DNA of 64,000 nucleotides from DAHUYF01 sp035553515 (GCA_035553515.1 DATNDG010000181.1:16025-80024); one strand, 5' to 3'. Numbered from the stretch's first letter, positions 52,408 to 61,685 are shown. The notes: generated by a model not told the origin, from the sequence alone. Numbers and translations: made by a program.

Positions 52408-53271
52408 TCAGGGCCAGGTCACCTCGGGCGGCAGCGACATCAGGATCGCCTCGACGTTGCCGCCGGTCTTGAGGCCGAACGCGGTGCCGCGATCGTAGAG
52501 CAAATTGAATTCGACATAGCGGCCGCGGCGGATGAGCTGGTGCCGGCGCTGCTCCGCGGTCCAGGGTTCCCGCATGTGACGGCGCACGAGGCGCGGATAT
52601 ATCGCGAGGAAGGCCTCGCCCACCGCGCGGGTGAAGGCGAAATCGCGCTCCCAATCGCCGCTTTCGAGATAGTCGTAGAAGATGCCGCCGGCGCCGCGCG
52701 GCTCGTTGCGGTGCGGCAGAAAAAAATATTCGTCGCACCACTGCTTGTAGCGCGGGTAGTAGGTCGGATCATGCGCGTCGCAGGCGGCTTTGAGCGCGGC
52801 GTGGAAGTCGGCAGCGTCCTCGGCATTGGGAAACATCGGCGTCAAATCGGCGCCGCCGCCAAACCACGCTTTCGTGGTGCGGATATGGCGCGTGTTCATG
52901 TGCACCGCCGGGACCAGCGGCGAGTTCATATGCGCCACCAGTGAGATGCCGCTCGACCAGAAGCTCGGATCCTCGGATGCGCCCGGAATCTGGCCGCGGA
53001 ACTCCGGCGAGAACTCGCCCCAGACGGTGGAGATGTTGATGCCGACCTTCTCGAAGACGCGGCCGCGCATCAGCGACATAACGCCGCCGCCGCCGCCCGT
53101 GCGCTGCCATTCGCGGCGCTCGAAGCGGCCGGCGGCCGTGCCGCCCGGCAGCGCCGAAGCGTGCTCGTCCTCGAGTGCTTCGAAGGCGGCGCAGATGCGG
53201 TCGCGAAGCTCGCGGAACCACTGGGCGGCGCGTGCCTTAGGCGATTCCGCCTCGTCGCTGGCGGCCGTCAT
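52408..53271 (-). CDS. hemF: Oxygen-dependent coproporphyrinogen III oxidase
   Basis: A 287-residue haem-pathway enzyme converting coproporphyrinogen III to protoporphyrinogen IX. Marks: WQRTGGGGGVMSLMRGRVFEKVG (about 55-77), SLVAHMNSPLVPAVHMNTRHI (110-130), WFGGGADLTPMF (136-147), YFFLPHRNEPRGAGGIFYD and RRGRYVEFNLLYDRGTAFGL. Its ATG overlaps the trmL stop (ATGA). Placed next to the bc1 genes, which need haem. Confidence 0.97.
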   Translation of the reverse strand: MTAASDEAESPKARAAQWFRELRDRICAAFEALEDEHASALPGGTAAGRFERREWQRTGGGGGVMSLMRGRVFEKVGINISTVWGEFSPEFRGQIPGASEDPSFWSSGISLVAHMNSPLVPAVHMNTRHIRTTKAWFGGGADLTPMFPNAEDAADFHAALKAACDAHDPTYYPRYKQWCDEYFFLPHRNEPRGAGGIFYDYLESGDWERDFAFTRAVGEAFLAIYPRLVRRHMREPWTAEQRRHQLIRRGRYVEFNLLYDRGTAFGLKTGGNVEAILMSLPPEVTWP

Positions 53272-53729
53272 GACGGCGTCTCCTCCGGAAAGCTTCCGGT
53301 CTGCCGCAGCGCTTCGCCCAGCACCATGGCGGCGGCAAGCGCCACGTTGAGCGAGCGCATGCCCTGCCGCAGCGGAATGCGCAGCCGTGCATCGGCGGCG
53401 TCATGGACCACGTCGGGAACGCCCGCGCTCTCGCGTCCGAGCAGCAGCGTGTCGTCGGAGCGGAAGGCGAAGCGATGATAGGCGAGGCTCGCCTTAGTGG
53501 TGAGCAGCACGAGGCGTCCGCTATGGCGCGCGCGGAAGTTCGCCCAGGATTCGTGCCGCGCCAACTCGACGGCGGCGAGATAGTCCATGCCGGCGCGCTT
53601 CATCCGCCTTTCGCCGAGGATGAATCCCGCCGGCTCGATGATGTCGACGCCGACGCCCAGGCAGGCGCCGAGCCGTAGCAGGGCGCCGGCGTTCTGCGGA
53701 ATGTCGGGCTCGTAGAGGGCAAGCCGCAT
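53268..53729 (-). CDS. trmL: tRNA (cytidine(34)-2'-O)-methyltransferase
   Basis: A 153-residue SPOUT methyltransferase modifying the wobble base of tRNA-Leu. Marks: MRLALYEPDIPQNAGALLRL at the start, IIEPAGFILGERRMKRAGMDYL, LLLGRESAGVP, and LRIPLRQGMRSLNVALAAAMVLGEALRQ, which forms the knot and binds AdoMet. Divergent from petA and co-transcribed with hemF. Confidence 0.97.
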   Translation of the reverse strand: MRLALYEPDIPQNAGALLRLGACLGVGVDIIEPAGFILGERRMKRAGMDYLAAVELARHESWANFRARHSGRLVLLTTKASLAYHRFAFRSDDTLLLGRESAGVPDVVHDAADARLRIPLRQGMRSLNVALAAAMVLGEALRQTGSFPEETPS

Positions 53730-53922
53730 GGCACCTGCTTTGCACGCTTCGCGCCAATCGACTATACCGCGCCATCCCCTTCAGCAATGCGGGGATTCCA
53801 CCGGTTCTGCGGCAGGATGTCGCATAGCGGCGAGCGTTCAACAGTATAGCTTGCGCGCCGTCTACATCCTGCCCGGCGGGGGATTTCGGCCAGGCAGGTA
53901 AGGTCTTTGGAGAGGTGGCCCG

Positions 53923-54576
53923 ATGGCGGATACGGCGCAACCGAAGCCGATGGGTGCGCATACGCACGATTCGGCGACGCGGCGCGATTTCTTGCAGATA
54001 GCCGCCACGGCGATGACGGGTATCGGCGCGGCAATCGCGGCTTGGCCGCTGATCGACAGCATGAACGCGGCGCGCGATACGCTCGCCGCCGGTGCGCCGC
54101 TCGACGTCGATGTGTCGCATCTTCGGCCCGGTCAGCAGATTGTCGTGCTCTGGCGCAGCCGGCCGATCTTCGTCGTCAACCGCACGCCGGCCGAGCTCAA
54201 GACCTTGCAGGAGCAGCAAGTAACCAGCCAGCTGCGCGATCCCGGCTCCGAGACCAACCAGCAGCCGGCCTATGCCAAGAACTGGCACCGCTCGATCAAG
54301 CCCGAATATCTCGTGCTGGTCGGCATCTGCACGCATCTCGGCTGCATCCCGAATTTCACGCCTGAACCGGGGGCGCTCTTCCCGGCTTGGCCGGGCGGCT
54401 ATTTCTGCCCCTGCCACGGCTCCCGCTACGATCTGGCGGGCCGCGTGTTCAGCGGCGTTCCGGCGCCCTACAATCTGCCGGTGCCGCCCTACAATTTCGT
54501 CAGCGATACGGTGGTCCGGATCGGCGAGAATCCGTCCGGCACCACCTTCGACCTGAATTCCGTCGAGCAGCTTTAA
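53923..54576 (+). CDS. petA: Ubiquinol-cytochrome c reductase iron-sulfur subunit (Rieske)
   Basis: A 217-residue Rieske protein of the bc1 complex. A Tat-type signal anchor (TRRDFLQIAATAMTGIG, from about 19) is retained as the membrane helix. The 2Fe-2S ligands are Cys136 and His138 in CTHLGC, and Cys162 and His165 in CPCHGS; Cys141 and Cys164 form the disulfide. It starts petA-petB-petC, with 13 bp to petB. Confidence 0.97.
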   Translation: MADTAQPKPMGAHTHDSATRRDFLQIAATAMTGIGAAIAAWPLIDSMNAARDTLAAGAPLDVDVSHLRPGQQIVVLWRSRPIFVVNRTPAELKTLQEQQVTSQLRDPGSETNQQPAYAKNWHRSIKPEYLVLVGICTHLGCIPNFTPEPGALFPAWPGGYFCPCHGSRYDLAGRVFSGVPAPYNLPVPPYNFVSDTVVRIGENPSGTTFDLNSVEQL

Positions 54577-54589
54577 GAAGGGCAAAGCC

Positions 54590-55870
54590 ATGAACGCGCC
54601 CGCCACCCAAGGCCAAAGCAAGCTCGTCCGGTGGATTGACCATCGCCTGCCGATCTTCACCTTCATGCAGCACGAGCTGCACGAGTATCCGACGCCGCGG
54701 AACCTGAGCTACTGGTGGAACTTCGGTTCACTCTCCGGGATCATGCTGGTGATCATGATGGTCACCGGCATCTTCCTGGCGATGCAATACACGCCGAACG
54801 TGAACCTCGCCTTCGATTCCGTCGAGCGCATCATGCGCGACGTGAATTTCGGCTGGCTGATGCGCTACATCCACATGAACGGCGCATCCTTCTTCTTCAT
54901 CGTCGTCTACATCCACATCTTCCGTGGACTCTATTACGGCTCCTACAAGGAGCCGCGCGAGTTGCTGTGGATGCTGGGTGTGATCATCCTGCTGCTGATG
55001 ATGGCGACGGCCTTCATGGGCTACGTGCTGCCTTGGGGACAGATGAGCTTCTGGGGCGCCACCGTCATCACCAACCTCTTCTCGGCAATCCCGGTGATCG
55101 GCGGCGACATCGTCGCCTGGCTCTGGGGCGGCTTCGCGGTCGGCAATCCGACGCTCAACCGCTTCTACTCGCTGCACTACCTGCTGCCCTTCGTCATCCT
55201 CGGCGTGGTCGTGCTGCACCTGATCGCGCTGCACCAGCACGGCTCGAATAATCCGCTCGGCATCGACCGGAAGGGACCGCAGGACAGCATTCCCTTCCAT
55301 CCCTACTACACGATCAAGGACATGTTCGGGCTCGGCGTGTTCCTGATCATCTACTGCGTCTTCATCTTCTATCTGCCGAACGCGCTCGGCGACACGCAGA
55401 ACTACGTCCAGGCGAATCCGCTGCAGACGCCGCCCGAGATCGTGCCGGAGTGGTACTTCCTGCCGTTCTACGCGATCCTGCGCTCGGTGCCGGACATCCT
55501 CTTCATCCCGGCGAAGCTCGCTGGCGTGCTCTGCCTCTTCGGCGCCATCGCAGTGCTCTTCTTCCTGCCCTGGCTCGACACCTCCCGGGTGCGGAGCGCG
55601 CGCTTCCGCCCGATCTACAAATGGGTCTTCTGGCTGCTCGTGCTCGACGTGCTGGCGCTCGGCGTCGTCGGCGCGCATCGGCCCGAAGGCTGGTACATCG
55701 TCATCGGCCGCGTCGCCACGCTCTACTACTTCATTCACTTCATCGTGCTCTTCCCGGTGATCGGCTGGCTCGAGCGGCCGCTGCCGCTGCCTACCAGCAT
55801 CAGCGCCGCAGTGACTCGCAGGAGCGGCGCGGGAATGGCCGGCGCTACCGCTCCGATGGAGAAGCACTGA
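54590..55870 (+). CDS. petB: Cytochrome b of the bc1 complex
   Basis: A 426-residue eight-helix protein binding hemes bL and bH. Marks: NLSYWWNFGSLSG, RYIHMNGASFFFIVVYIHIFRG with the first haem ligands, AFMGYVLPWGQMSFWGATVITNL (Qo helix), LHYLLPFVILGVVVLHLIALHQHG with the second ligand pair, and the Qo motif PEWYFLPFYAILRS. ATG 54590 follows AAGAAGGGC. Its TGA shares one base with the petC start. Confidence 0.97.
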   Translation: MNAPATQGQSKLVRWIDHRLPIFTFMQHELHEYPTPRNLSYWWNFGSLSGIMLVIMMVTGIFLAMQYTPNVNLAFDSVERIMRDVNFGWLMRYIHMNGASFFFIVVYIHIFRGLYYGSYKEPRELLWMLGVIILLLMMATAFMGYVLPWGQMSFWGATVITNLFSAIPVIGGDIVAWLWGGFAVGNPTLNRFYSLHYLLPFVILGVVVLHLIALHQHGSNNPLGIDRKGPQDSIPFHPYYTIKDMFGLGVFLIIYCVFIFYLPNALGDTQNYVQANPLQTPPEIVPEWYFLPFYAILRSVPDILFIPAKLAGVLCLFGAIAVLFFLPWLDTSRVRSARFRPIYKWVFWLLVLDVLALGVVGAHRPEGWYIVIGRVATLYYFIHFIVLFPVIGWLERPLPLPTSISAAVTRRSGAGMAGATAPMEKH

Positions 55871-56670
55871 TGCTGAAGCCCGTTGTCACCCTCGCCGGAT
55901 TGGCTCTCCTCGCGCTCGTCGCGGCGCCCGCCGCGGCCCAGGAGGCGGTGCCGTCGCAATCCTGGTCGTTCGCCGGGCCCTTCGGCACCTTCGATCGTGC
56001 CTCGCTGCAGCGCGGCTTCCAGGTCTACGAGGAAGTCTGCTCGCACTGCCACTCGATGAACCTGCTGCATTATGGCGATCTCGGGCCGAACGGGCCCGGC
56101 GGCGGCATCGGCTACACCGAGGAGGAGGTCGCGGCGATCGCGGCCCAGCATCAGGTCACCGACGGCCCCAATGACGAGGGCCAGATGTATCAGCGGCCGG
56201 GCCGTCCTTCCGACGCTTTCGTGCGGCCCTTCCCGAACGAGAAGGCCGCGCGCGCGGCGCTCAACGGCGCGCTGCCACCCGATCTCTCGCTCATCATCAA
56301 GGCGCGCGCCGACAGCAGCCCGGTCAAGGACATCACCGGCGGTGCCGATTATGTCGATGCGCTGCTGCAGGGCTTCAAGCAGCCCCCCAAGGGCTTCAAG
56401 ATGTCGCCCAACATGAACTACAACGTCTACTTTCCCGGCGATCAGATCGCCATGCCGCAACCGCTCCAGGGCAACGACGTGAAATTCGCCGACGGCACGC
56501 ACGCGACCCTGCCGCAGGAGGCGCATGACGTCGCGACCTTCCTGTCCTGGGCCTCCGAGCCGATGATGGAGGAGCGCAAGCGGACCGGCGTCAAGGTGCT
56601 GATCTTCCTGCTGGCTCTCACCGCCGTGCTCTACGCCGCCAAGCGGCAGATCTGGGCCGAAATCCACTGA
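55870..56670 (+). CDS. petC: Cytochrome c1 of the bc1 complex
   Basis: A 266-residue exported c-type cytochrome. The signal peptide ends at AAAQ (about residue 23). Haem attachment is CSHCH (57-61), preceded by RGFQVYEEVC. The axial Met is expected in the region MSPNMNYNVYFPGDQIAMPQPL. A C-terminal anchor helix (VLIFLLALTAVLYAA) precedes KRQIWAEIH. Last gene of the operon; a hairpin terminator follows within 5 bp. Confidence 0.97.
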   Translation: MLKPVVTLAGLALLALVAAPAAAQEAVPSQSWSFAGPFGTFDRASLQRGFQVYEEVCSHCHSMNLLHYGDLGPNGPGGGIGYTEEEVAAIAAQHQVTDGPNDEGQMYQRPGRPSDAFVRPFPNEKAARAALNGALPPDLSLIIKARADSSPVKDITGGADYVDALLQGFKQPPKGFKMSPNMNYNVYFPGDQIAMPQPLQGNDVKFADGTHATLPQEAHDVATFLSWASEPMMEERKRTGVKVLIFLLALTAVLYAAKRQIWAEIH

Positions 56671-56674
56671 GTAA

Positions 56675-56696
56675 GGCCGCCCGGAAGCGGGCGGCC
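56675..56696 (+). terminator. Terminator of the petABC operon
   Basis: GGCCGCCCG (56675-56683) pairs exactly with CGGGCGGCC (56688-56696) around a GAAG tetraloop, starting 5 bp after the petC stop. Only a short weak pyrimidine run (ACTTCCCTGTT) follows. Confidence 0.75.
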
Positions 56697-56767
56697 ACTT
56701 CCCTGTTGCCCTGACGCGGCCCGGCTGGAACACTGGCGGTTTGCGGGCGAGCGGGAGCGTTTCGGCC

Positions 56768-57646
56768 ATGGCATCCACTCCGGTCATCGGCGTCATCGGC
56801 GGCAGCGGGCTCTACCAGATCGACGGGCTCGAGAATGTCGAATGGCGGCGCGTGGACTCGCCGTTTGGCGAAGCGTCGGACGAGCTCTGCTTCGGCACGC
56901 TTGCCGGCACGCGCGTCATCTTCCTACCGCGCCACGGCCGCGGCCACCGCATCCCGCCCTCCGAGATCAATTTCCGCGCCAACGTCGATGCGCTGAAGCG
57001 CGCCGGCGCCACCGAGCTCCTGTCGCTCTCCGCCGTGGGCAGCCTCAAGGCGGAGCTGCCGCCGGGCACCTTCGTGCTGGTCGATCAGTTCATTGATCGC
57101 ACATATGCCCGGTCCAAAAGCTTCTTCGGCACCGGTCTCGTCGCCCATGTCGCCTTCGGCCATCCGGTCTGCGGCCGGATCGTCGGTGCGCTCGCCGCCG
57201 CTGGCGCGGAGATCGGCCTGCCGCTGCATCGCGGCGGCACCTATGTCTGCATGGAGGGGCCGCAATTCTCGACGCTTGCCGAGAGCCACACCCATCGCGG
57301 CTGGAATGCCTCGGTGGTCGGCATGACCAACATGCCCGAAGCCAAGCTCGCGCGCGAAGCGGAGCTTTGCTACGCCACAGTCGCCATGGTCACCGATTTC
57401 GACTGCTGGCATCCCGACCATGACCATGTCACGGTCGAGATGATCGTCGGCGTGCTGCTCGCCAATGCCGACCGCGCCCGCGCCTTGGTGAAATCGGTCG
57501 TGCCGCTGCTCGGCCGCCGGCGCGAGCCCTGCCCGCAGGGCTGCCAGCATGCGCTCGACAATGCCCTCATCACCGCGCCGGAAGCGCGCGATGCCGTGCT
57601 TATGGCGAAGCTCGACGCGGTTGCAGGCCGCGTGCTGAAGCCGTGA
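56768..57646 (+). CDS. mtnP: S-methyl-5'-thioadenosine phosphorylase
   Basis: A 292-residue phosphorylase splitting 5'-methylthioadenosine into adenine and 5-methylthioribose-1-phosphate. Marks: GVIGGSGLYQIDGL (8-21), LPRHGRGHRIPPSEINFRAN with the phosphate site, SLSAVGSL, DQFIDRT, YVCMEGPQFST, VVGMTNMPEAKLAREAELCYA and TDFDCWH. ATG 56768 gives the family's usual N terminus. It begins the mtnP-mtnA-aldolase-VOC cluster, 10 bp before mtnA. Confidence 0.96.
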   Translation: MASTPVIGVIGGSGLYQIDGLENVEWRRVDSPFGEASDELCFGTLAGTRVIFLPRHGRGHRIPPSEINFRANVDALKRAGATELLSLSAVGSLKAELPPGTFVLVDQFIDRTYARSKSFFGTGLVAHVAFGHPVCGRIVGALAAAGAEIGLPLHRGGTYVCMEGPQFSTLAESHTHRGWNASVVGMTNMPEAKLAREAELCYATVAMVTDFDCWHPDHDHVTVEMIVGVLLANADRARALVKSVVPLLGRRREPCPQGCQHALDNALITAPEARDAVLMAKLDAVAGRVLKP

Positions 57647-57656
57647 GTGCCGGTCG

Positions 57657-58766
57657 ATGAAGGTCGCAGGCAAGCCGATGCGGACGATCTGGCCGGAGCC
57701 CGACGGCACGGTCGGCATCATCGATCAGACGCTGCTGCCGCACGAACTGAAACTGGTGCGGCTTGAGACGGTGGAGGCGGCGGCGCATGCCATCCGCGCC
57801 ATGCTGGTGCGCGGCGCGCCGCTGATCGGCGCCGCCGCCGCTTATGGCGTAGCGCTGGCGATGCGCCAGGACACCTCGGACGTGGCGCTCGACGGCGCTG
57901 CGGCGCTGCTGCTGGCGACACGACCGACCGCGGTCAATCTGCGCTGGGCGATCGAAGAGATGGCGGCGCTGCTGCGGCCGTTGTCTCAGGGCGAGCGCGC
58001 CGCCGCGGCGTGGCGCCGCGCCGGTGAGCTCGCCGACGAGGACGTCGCGTTGAACCGCGCCATCGGCCGGCATGGGCTGCCGCTCATAGAGGCGGCCTGG
58101 GCGCGCAAGGGAAAGCGGGAGAGGGTGGAGCTTCTCACCCATTGCAATGCCGGGTGGCTTGCGACCGTGGACTGGGGAACGGCGCTGGCGCCGGTTTACG
58201 CCGCGCATGAAGCGGGCATCCCGATCCACGTCTGGGTCGATGAAACTCGGCCCCGCAATCAGGGCGCGAGCCTTACCGCCTGGGAGCTGCTGCAGCATGG
58301 CGTGCCGCATACGGTCATCGTCGACAATGCCGGCGGCCACCTTATGCAGCATGGCCGCGTCGATCTCTGCATCACCGGCACCGATCGCACGACGGCGTCT
58401 GGCGAGGTTGCCAACAAGATCGGTACATATCTGAAGGCGCTCGCGGCCAAGGATAACAATGTCCCCTTCTATGTGGGACTGCCTTCGCCCACCATCGACT
58501 GGTCGATCGAGGACGGCGTTCGCGATATCCCGATCGAGGAGCGCGATCCCGCCGAGGTGACCGAGATCGCCGGCCGGCTCGCCTCGGGCGGCGCCGTGCG
58601 CGTGCGCCTGGTTCCGGACGGCAGCCCCGCCGCCAATTTCGCATTCGACGTGACGCCGGCGCGGCTCGTCACCGGCCTCATTACCGAGCGCGGCGTCTGT
58701 CCCGCCTCGCGCGAGGGGCTGCTGGCGCTCTTCCCCGAGCGCCGCCAGCGTCTCGCTGGCGAATGA
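57657..58766 (+). CDS. mtnA: S-methyl-5-thioribose-1-phosphate isomerase
   Basis: A 369-residue isomerase making 5-methylthioribulose-1-phosphate. Marks: IIDQTLLPHELKLVRL, RGAPLIGAAAAYG (52-64), Cys163 in THCNAGWLAT and Asp243 in ITGTDRTTASGEVANKIGTY, the catalytic pair. IPIEERDPAEVT is close to the C terminus. It is distinguished from eIF2B-related proteins by the Cys/Asp pair. 13 bp separate it from the aldolase fusion gene, with no sign of mtnB, mtnC or mtnD. Confidence 0.96.
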   Translation: MKVAGKPMRTIWPEPDGTVGIIDQTLLPHELKLVRLETVEAAAHAIRAMLVRGAPLIGAAAAYGVALAMRQDTSDVALDGAAALLLATRPTAVNLRWAIEEMAALLRPLSQGERAAAAWRRAGELADEDVALNRAIGRHGLPLIEAAWARKGKRERVELLTHCNAGWLATVDWGTALAPVYAAHEAGIPIHVWVDETRPRNQGASLTAWELLQHGVPHTVIVDNAGGHLMQHGRVDLCITGTDRTTASGEVANKIGTYLKALAAKDNNVPFYVGLPSPTIDWSIEDGVRDIPIEERDPAEVTEIAGRLASGGAVRVRLVPDGSPAANFAFDVTPARLVTGLITERGVCPASREGLLALFPERRQRLAGE

Positions 58767-58779
58767 GCGGCGCGCTGCC

Positions 58780-60840
58780 ATGAAAAGCCTCTGGTCCGAC
58801 AGGGATGCCGAAGCCTTCGTTGCGCGCTATGCCGAGCGCGGGGTTGGTCGTGATCTGGCGCTGCGCGTCTACACAACGCGGCTTCTCGGCGGTGATCCCA
58901 AGCTCGTCCTTCATGGCGGTGGCAACAGCTCGGTCAAGACCGGGATGCGCGACGTCCTCGGCGAGGAGGTCGAAGTGCTCTGCGTCAAGGGCTCGGGCTG
59001 GGACATGGGCAACATCGAGCCCGCGGGCCTGCCCGCGGTGCGGCTTCAGCCGCTCAGGCTGCTGCGCCGGCTGGAGCGGCTCTCCGACGAGGAGATGGTG
59101 AATGCCCAACGCGCCAACCTGATCGACAGCGCGGCACCCAACCCCTCGGTCGAGACGCTGCTCCACGCCTTCCTGCCGCAGAAATTCGTCGATCACACTC
59201 ATTCGACCGCAGTGCTGGCACTCACCGACCAGCCCGAGGGCGAGGCGCTCTGCCGCGAGGTCTATGACGGGCGCCTCGCGCTTGTGCCCTACATCATGCC
59301 GGGCTTTGCTCTCGCCAAGGCAGCGGCCGAGGTCTACGAGCGCGATCCCGGCGTCGAGGGCATGATCCTGCTGAAGCACGGCATCTTCACCTTCGGCGAG
59401 GATGCGCGCCAATCTTATGAGCGCATGATCGAGATGGTGAGCCTCGCCGAGGTGCGGCTCGCGCGTGGACGGCGCAATGTCTTCGCCGCTGTTTCGCTGC
59501 CGCCCGCGCTTGCGCCGCTCGCCGAGGTGGCGCCGGTGCTGCGCGGCCTCGTCGCGATCGCGAACGACCGGGCGTCCGGCCTCGCCAGGCGGCAGCTCCT
59601 CTCCTTCCGCCGCTCGCCGGAGATCTTGAACTATGTCGGCGGCGCCGAGCTCGCCCGCTATTCGCAAGTGGGCGTGGTGACGCCCGACCATACCATCCGC
59701 ACCAAGAACTGGCCGCTCGTCGTGCCTGCGCCGGAGGCGGGCGCGCTCGATCTCTGGCGGCAGGGTGTCGCGGCGGCGATCGACGCCTATGCGCAGCGCT
59801 ACCACGCCTATTTTGCCCGCCACAATGCGGCGCAAGTCCGGCCCAAGACCGAGCTCGACCCATTGCCGCGCGTCGTGCTGGTGCCGGGGCTCGGCCTTTT
59901 CGGACTCGGCGCCTCGGCCAAGGATGCAGCGATCGCCGCCGACATCGCCGAGAACACGATGGCCGTCATCACCGATGCAGAGGCGACCGGGTGCTATGAA
60001 TGCGTCTCGGAAGCCGACATGTTCGATGTCGAGTACTGGTCGTTGGAGCAGGCGAAGCTCGGGAAGTCGGCGGAGAGGCCGCTCGCGCGGCAGGTGGCGC
60101 TGGTCACCGGCGGTGGCGGCGGCATCGGTGCCGCCACGGCGAAGGCGTTGGCGCGCGCCGGCGCCGAGGTGGCACTGCTCGATCGCGATCCTGCTGCCGC
60201 CGAAAAGGCCGCCCGTGCCATCGGCGGGGCGGCGCTCGCGCTGTCCTGCGACGTCACCGATGCCGGCGCGGTGCGCGCCGCCTTCGACCGCGTCGCGGCC
60301 GCCTTTGGCGGCGTCGACATCGTCGTCTCCAATGCCGGAGCCGCCTGGCAAGGCAGGATCGGCGAGGTCGACGAGGCGGTGTTGCGCCGCTCCTTCGAGC
60401 TCAATTTCTTCGGCCATCAGCATGTGGCGCAGAACGCGGTGCGCCTCATGCGCGCCCAGGGCACGGGCGGCGCGCTGCTCTTCAACGTCTCGAAGCAGGC
60501 GGTCAATCCTGGGCGCGATTTCGGCCCCTACGGCCTGCCCAAGGCGGCGACGCTCTTCCTCATGAAGCAATACGCCCTCGATCACGGGCGCGACGGGATC
60601 CGCGCCAACGCGGTCAACGCCGACCGCATCCGCAGCGGCCTGCTGACCGAGGCGATGATCGGCGAGCGCGCCCGCGCCCGCGGTCTCGCGCCGGGAGATT
60701 ATATAAGCGGCAATCTGCTCGGGCGCGAGGTGACGGCCGAGGATGTGGCCGAGGCCTTCGTCTTCCTTGCCGAGGCGCGCACTACGACCGCCGCCATCCT
60801 CACCGTCGATGGCGGCAACATCGAGGCGAGCCTCCGGTGA
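58780..60840 (+). CDS. Bifunctional class II aldolase / short-chain dehydrogenase
   Basis: A 686-residue fusion. The N-terminal class II aldolase domain (to about 430) has the phosphate/metal region LHGGGNSSVK (44-53), the zinc ligands in HTHST (His139, His141) and His200 in LLKHGIF. The C-terminal SDR (about 435-686) has the nucleotide motif TGGGGGIG (443-450), NAGAAW, Ser571, and Tyr584-x3-Lys588 in YGLPK. This is the layout of RhaD/RhaE-type rhamnulose-1-phosphate aldolase/lactaldehyde dehydrogenase proteins. Being directly behind mtnP-mtnA, a likelier substrate here is 5-methylthioribulose-1-phosphate or 5-deoxyribulose-1-phosphate, giving DHAP plus an aldehyde that the SDR domain oxidises or reduces. 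This function is inference. Confidence 0.93.
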   Translation: MKSLWSDRDAEAFVARYAERGVGRDLALRVYTTRLLGGDPKLVLHGGGNSSVKTGMRDVLGEEVEVLCVKGSGWDMGNIEPAGLPAVRLQPLRLLRRLERLSDEEMVNAQRANLIDSAAPNPSVETLLHAFLPQKFVDHTHSTAVLALTDQPEGEALCREVYDGRLALVPYIMPGFALAKAAAEVYERDPGVEGMILLKHGIFTFGEDARQSYERMIEMVSLAEVRLARGRRNVFAAVSLPPALAPLAEVAPVLRGLVAIANDRASGLARRQLLSFRRSPEILNYVGGAELARYSQVGVVTPDHTIRTKNWPLVVPAPEAGALDLWRQGVAAAIDAYAQRYHAYFARHNAAQVRPKTELDPLPRVVLVPGLGLFGLGASAKDAAIAADIAENTMAVITDAEATGCYECVSEADMFDVEYWSLEQAKLGKSAERPLARQVALVTGGGGGIGAATAKALARAGAEVALLDRDPAAAEKAARAIGGAALALSCDVTDAGAVRAAFDRVAAAFGGVDIVVSNAGAAWQGRIGEVDEAVLRRSFELNFFGHQHVAQNAVRLMRAQGTGGALLFNVSKQAVNPGRDFGPYGLPKAATLFLMKQYALDHGRDGIRANAVNADRIRSGLLTEAMIGERARARGLAPGDYISGNLLGREVTAEDVAEAFVFLAEARTTTAAILTVDGGNIEASLR

Positions 60841-61685
60841 CGGCGCCGCCTCTCTCCGGCATCGACCATGTCATCATCGCCGTCGAGGATCTCGAGCGGG
60901 CGCGCCTCGCCTGGACCCGGCTCGGCTTCACCTTGACGCCGCGCGGCCGCCATCTGCAGCAGGGCACCGGCAATTACTGTATCATGTTCGAGCGCGACTA
61001 TCTCGAGCTGCTGGGTGCTGTCGATGCCGCCCAGACCTCGGGCGGGCTCGATGCGTTCCTGCGCCAGGGCGAAGGGCTGCGCGGCCTCGCTTTTGCCACC
61101 CGCTCGGGCGAAGCGACCGCGGCAGAGCTGGCGCGGCGCGGTCTCCATCCGACGCCGCCGCGCGACCTCGCGCGGCAATTGGAGCTGCCGGAAGGCTCGG
61201 TGCTGCCGCGCTTCAAGCTCACCTCGCTGCCTCCCGAGGAGATGCCGGCGCTCTCCGCCTTCATCTGCCAGCACCTGACGCCGGAGCTGGTGCGCCGGCC
61301 GCAATGGCTCGCCCATCCCAACGGCGTTACCGCCATCGCCGGCGTCACCATCATGGTCGAGGCGACGGAGCCACTGCGTGACGCTTATGACCGGCTCTTC
61401 GGCTCCGGGGTCAATACCACGGACGACGTGCTCACCGTGCATGTCGGACCGCATCGCCTCATCTTCGCGACCCCAGACGACGTCTCGGCGCTCTATCCCC
61501 AGGCCGAGCTCGATCTCGACCGCGCTCTCCCGGCCATGGTCGCGCTGAACCTGCGCAGCCGCGACCTCCCGCGCGCCGCCGACCATCTGACGCAATGGCA
61601 GGTCGCTTATGAGGAGCTTGCCGGCGGCACGCTACTGGTGCCGCCAGAGGAGGCGAACGGCGCTCTGCTGGTGATCCAGCGCTGA
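60837..61685 (+). CDS. VOC family protein (glyoxalase-like)
   Basis: A 282-residue protein with two VOC-type halves. The first begins GIDHVIIAVEDLERARLAWTRLGFTLTPRGRHLQQGTGNYCIMFERDYLELLG, and the second near residue 165 (WLAHPNGVTAIAGVTIMVEA). His in GIDHVI and Glu in DYLELLG are candidate metal ligands, as in glyoxalase-like proteins of the PF13468 group. Reaction unknown. The start GTG 60837 overlaps the stop of the aldolase fusion (GTGA), so it is coupled and may process the same aldehyde product. Confidence 0.85.
   Translation: MTAPPLSGIDHVIIAVEDLERARLAWTRLGFTLTPRGRHLQQGTGNYCIMFERDYLELLGAVDAAQTSGGLDAFLRQGEGLRGLAFATRSGEATAAELARRGLHPTPPRDLARQLELPEGSVLPRFKLTSLPPEEMPALSAFICQHLTPELVRRPQWLAHPNGVTAIAGVTIMVEATEPLRDAYDRLFGSGVNTTDDVLTVHVGPHRLIFATPDDVSALYPQAELDLDRALPAMVALNLRSRDLPRAADHLTQWQVAYEELAGGTLLVPPEEANGALLVIQR

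Noticed and set aside
58681..60585. 634-codon minus-strand frame over the aldolase fusion
   Set aside because: Sense-strand gene carries zinc ligands and SDR motifs; the antisense frame has none.
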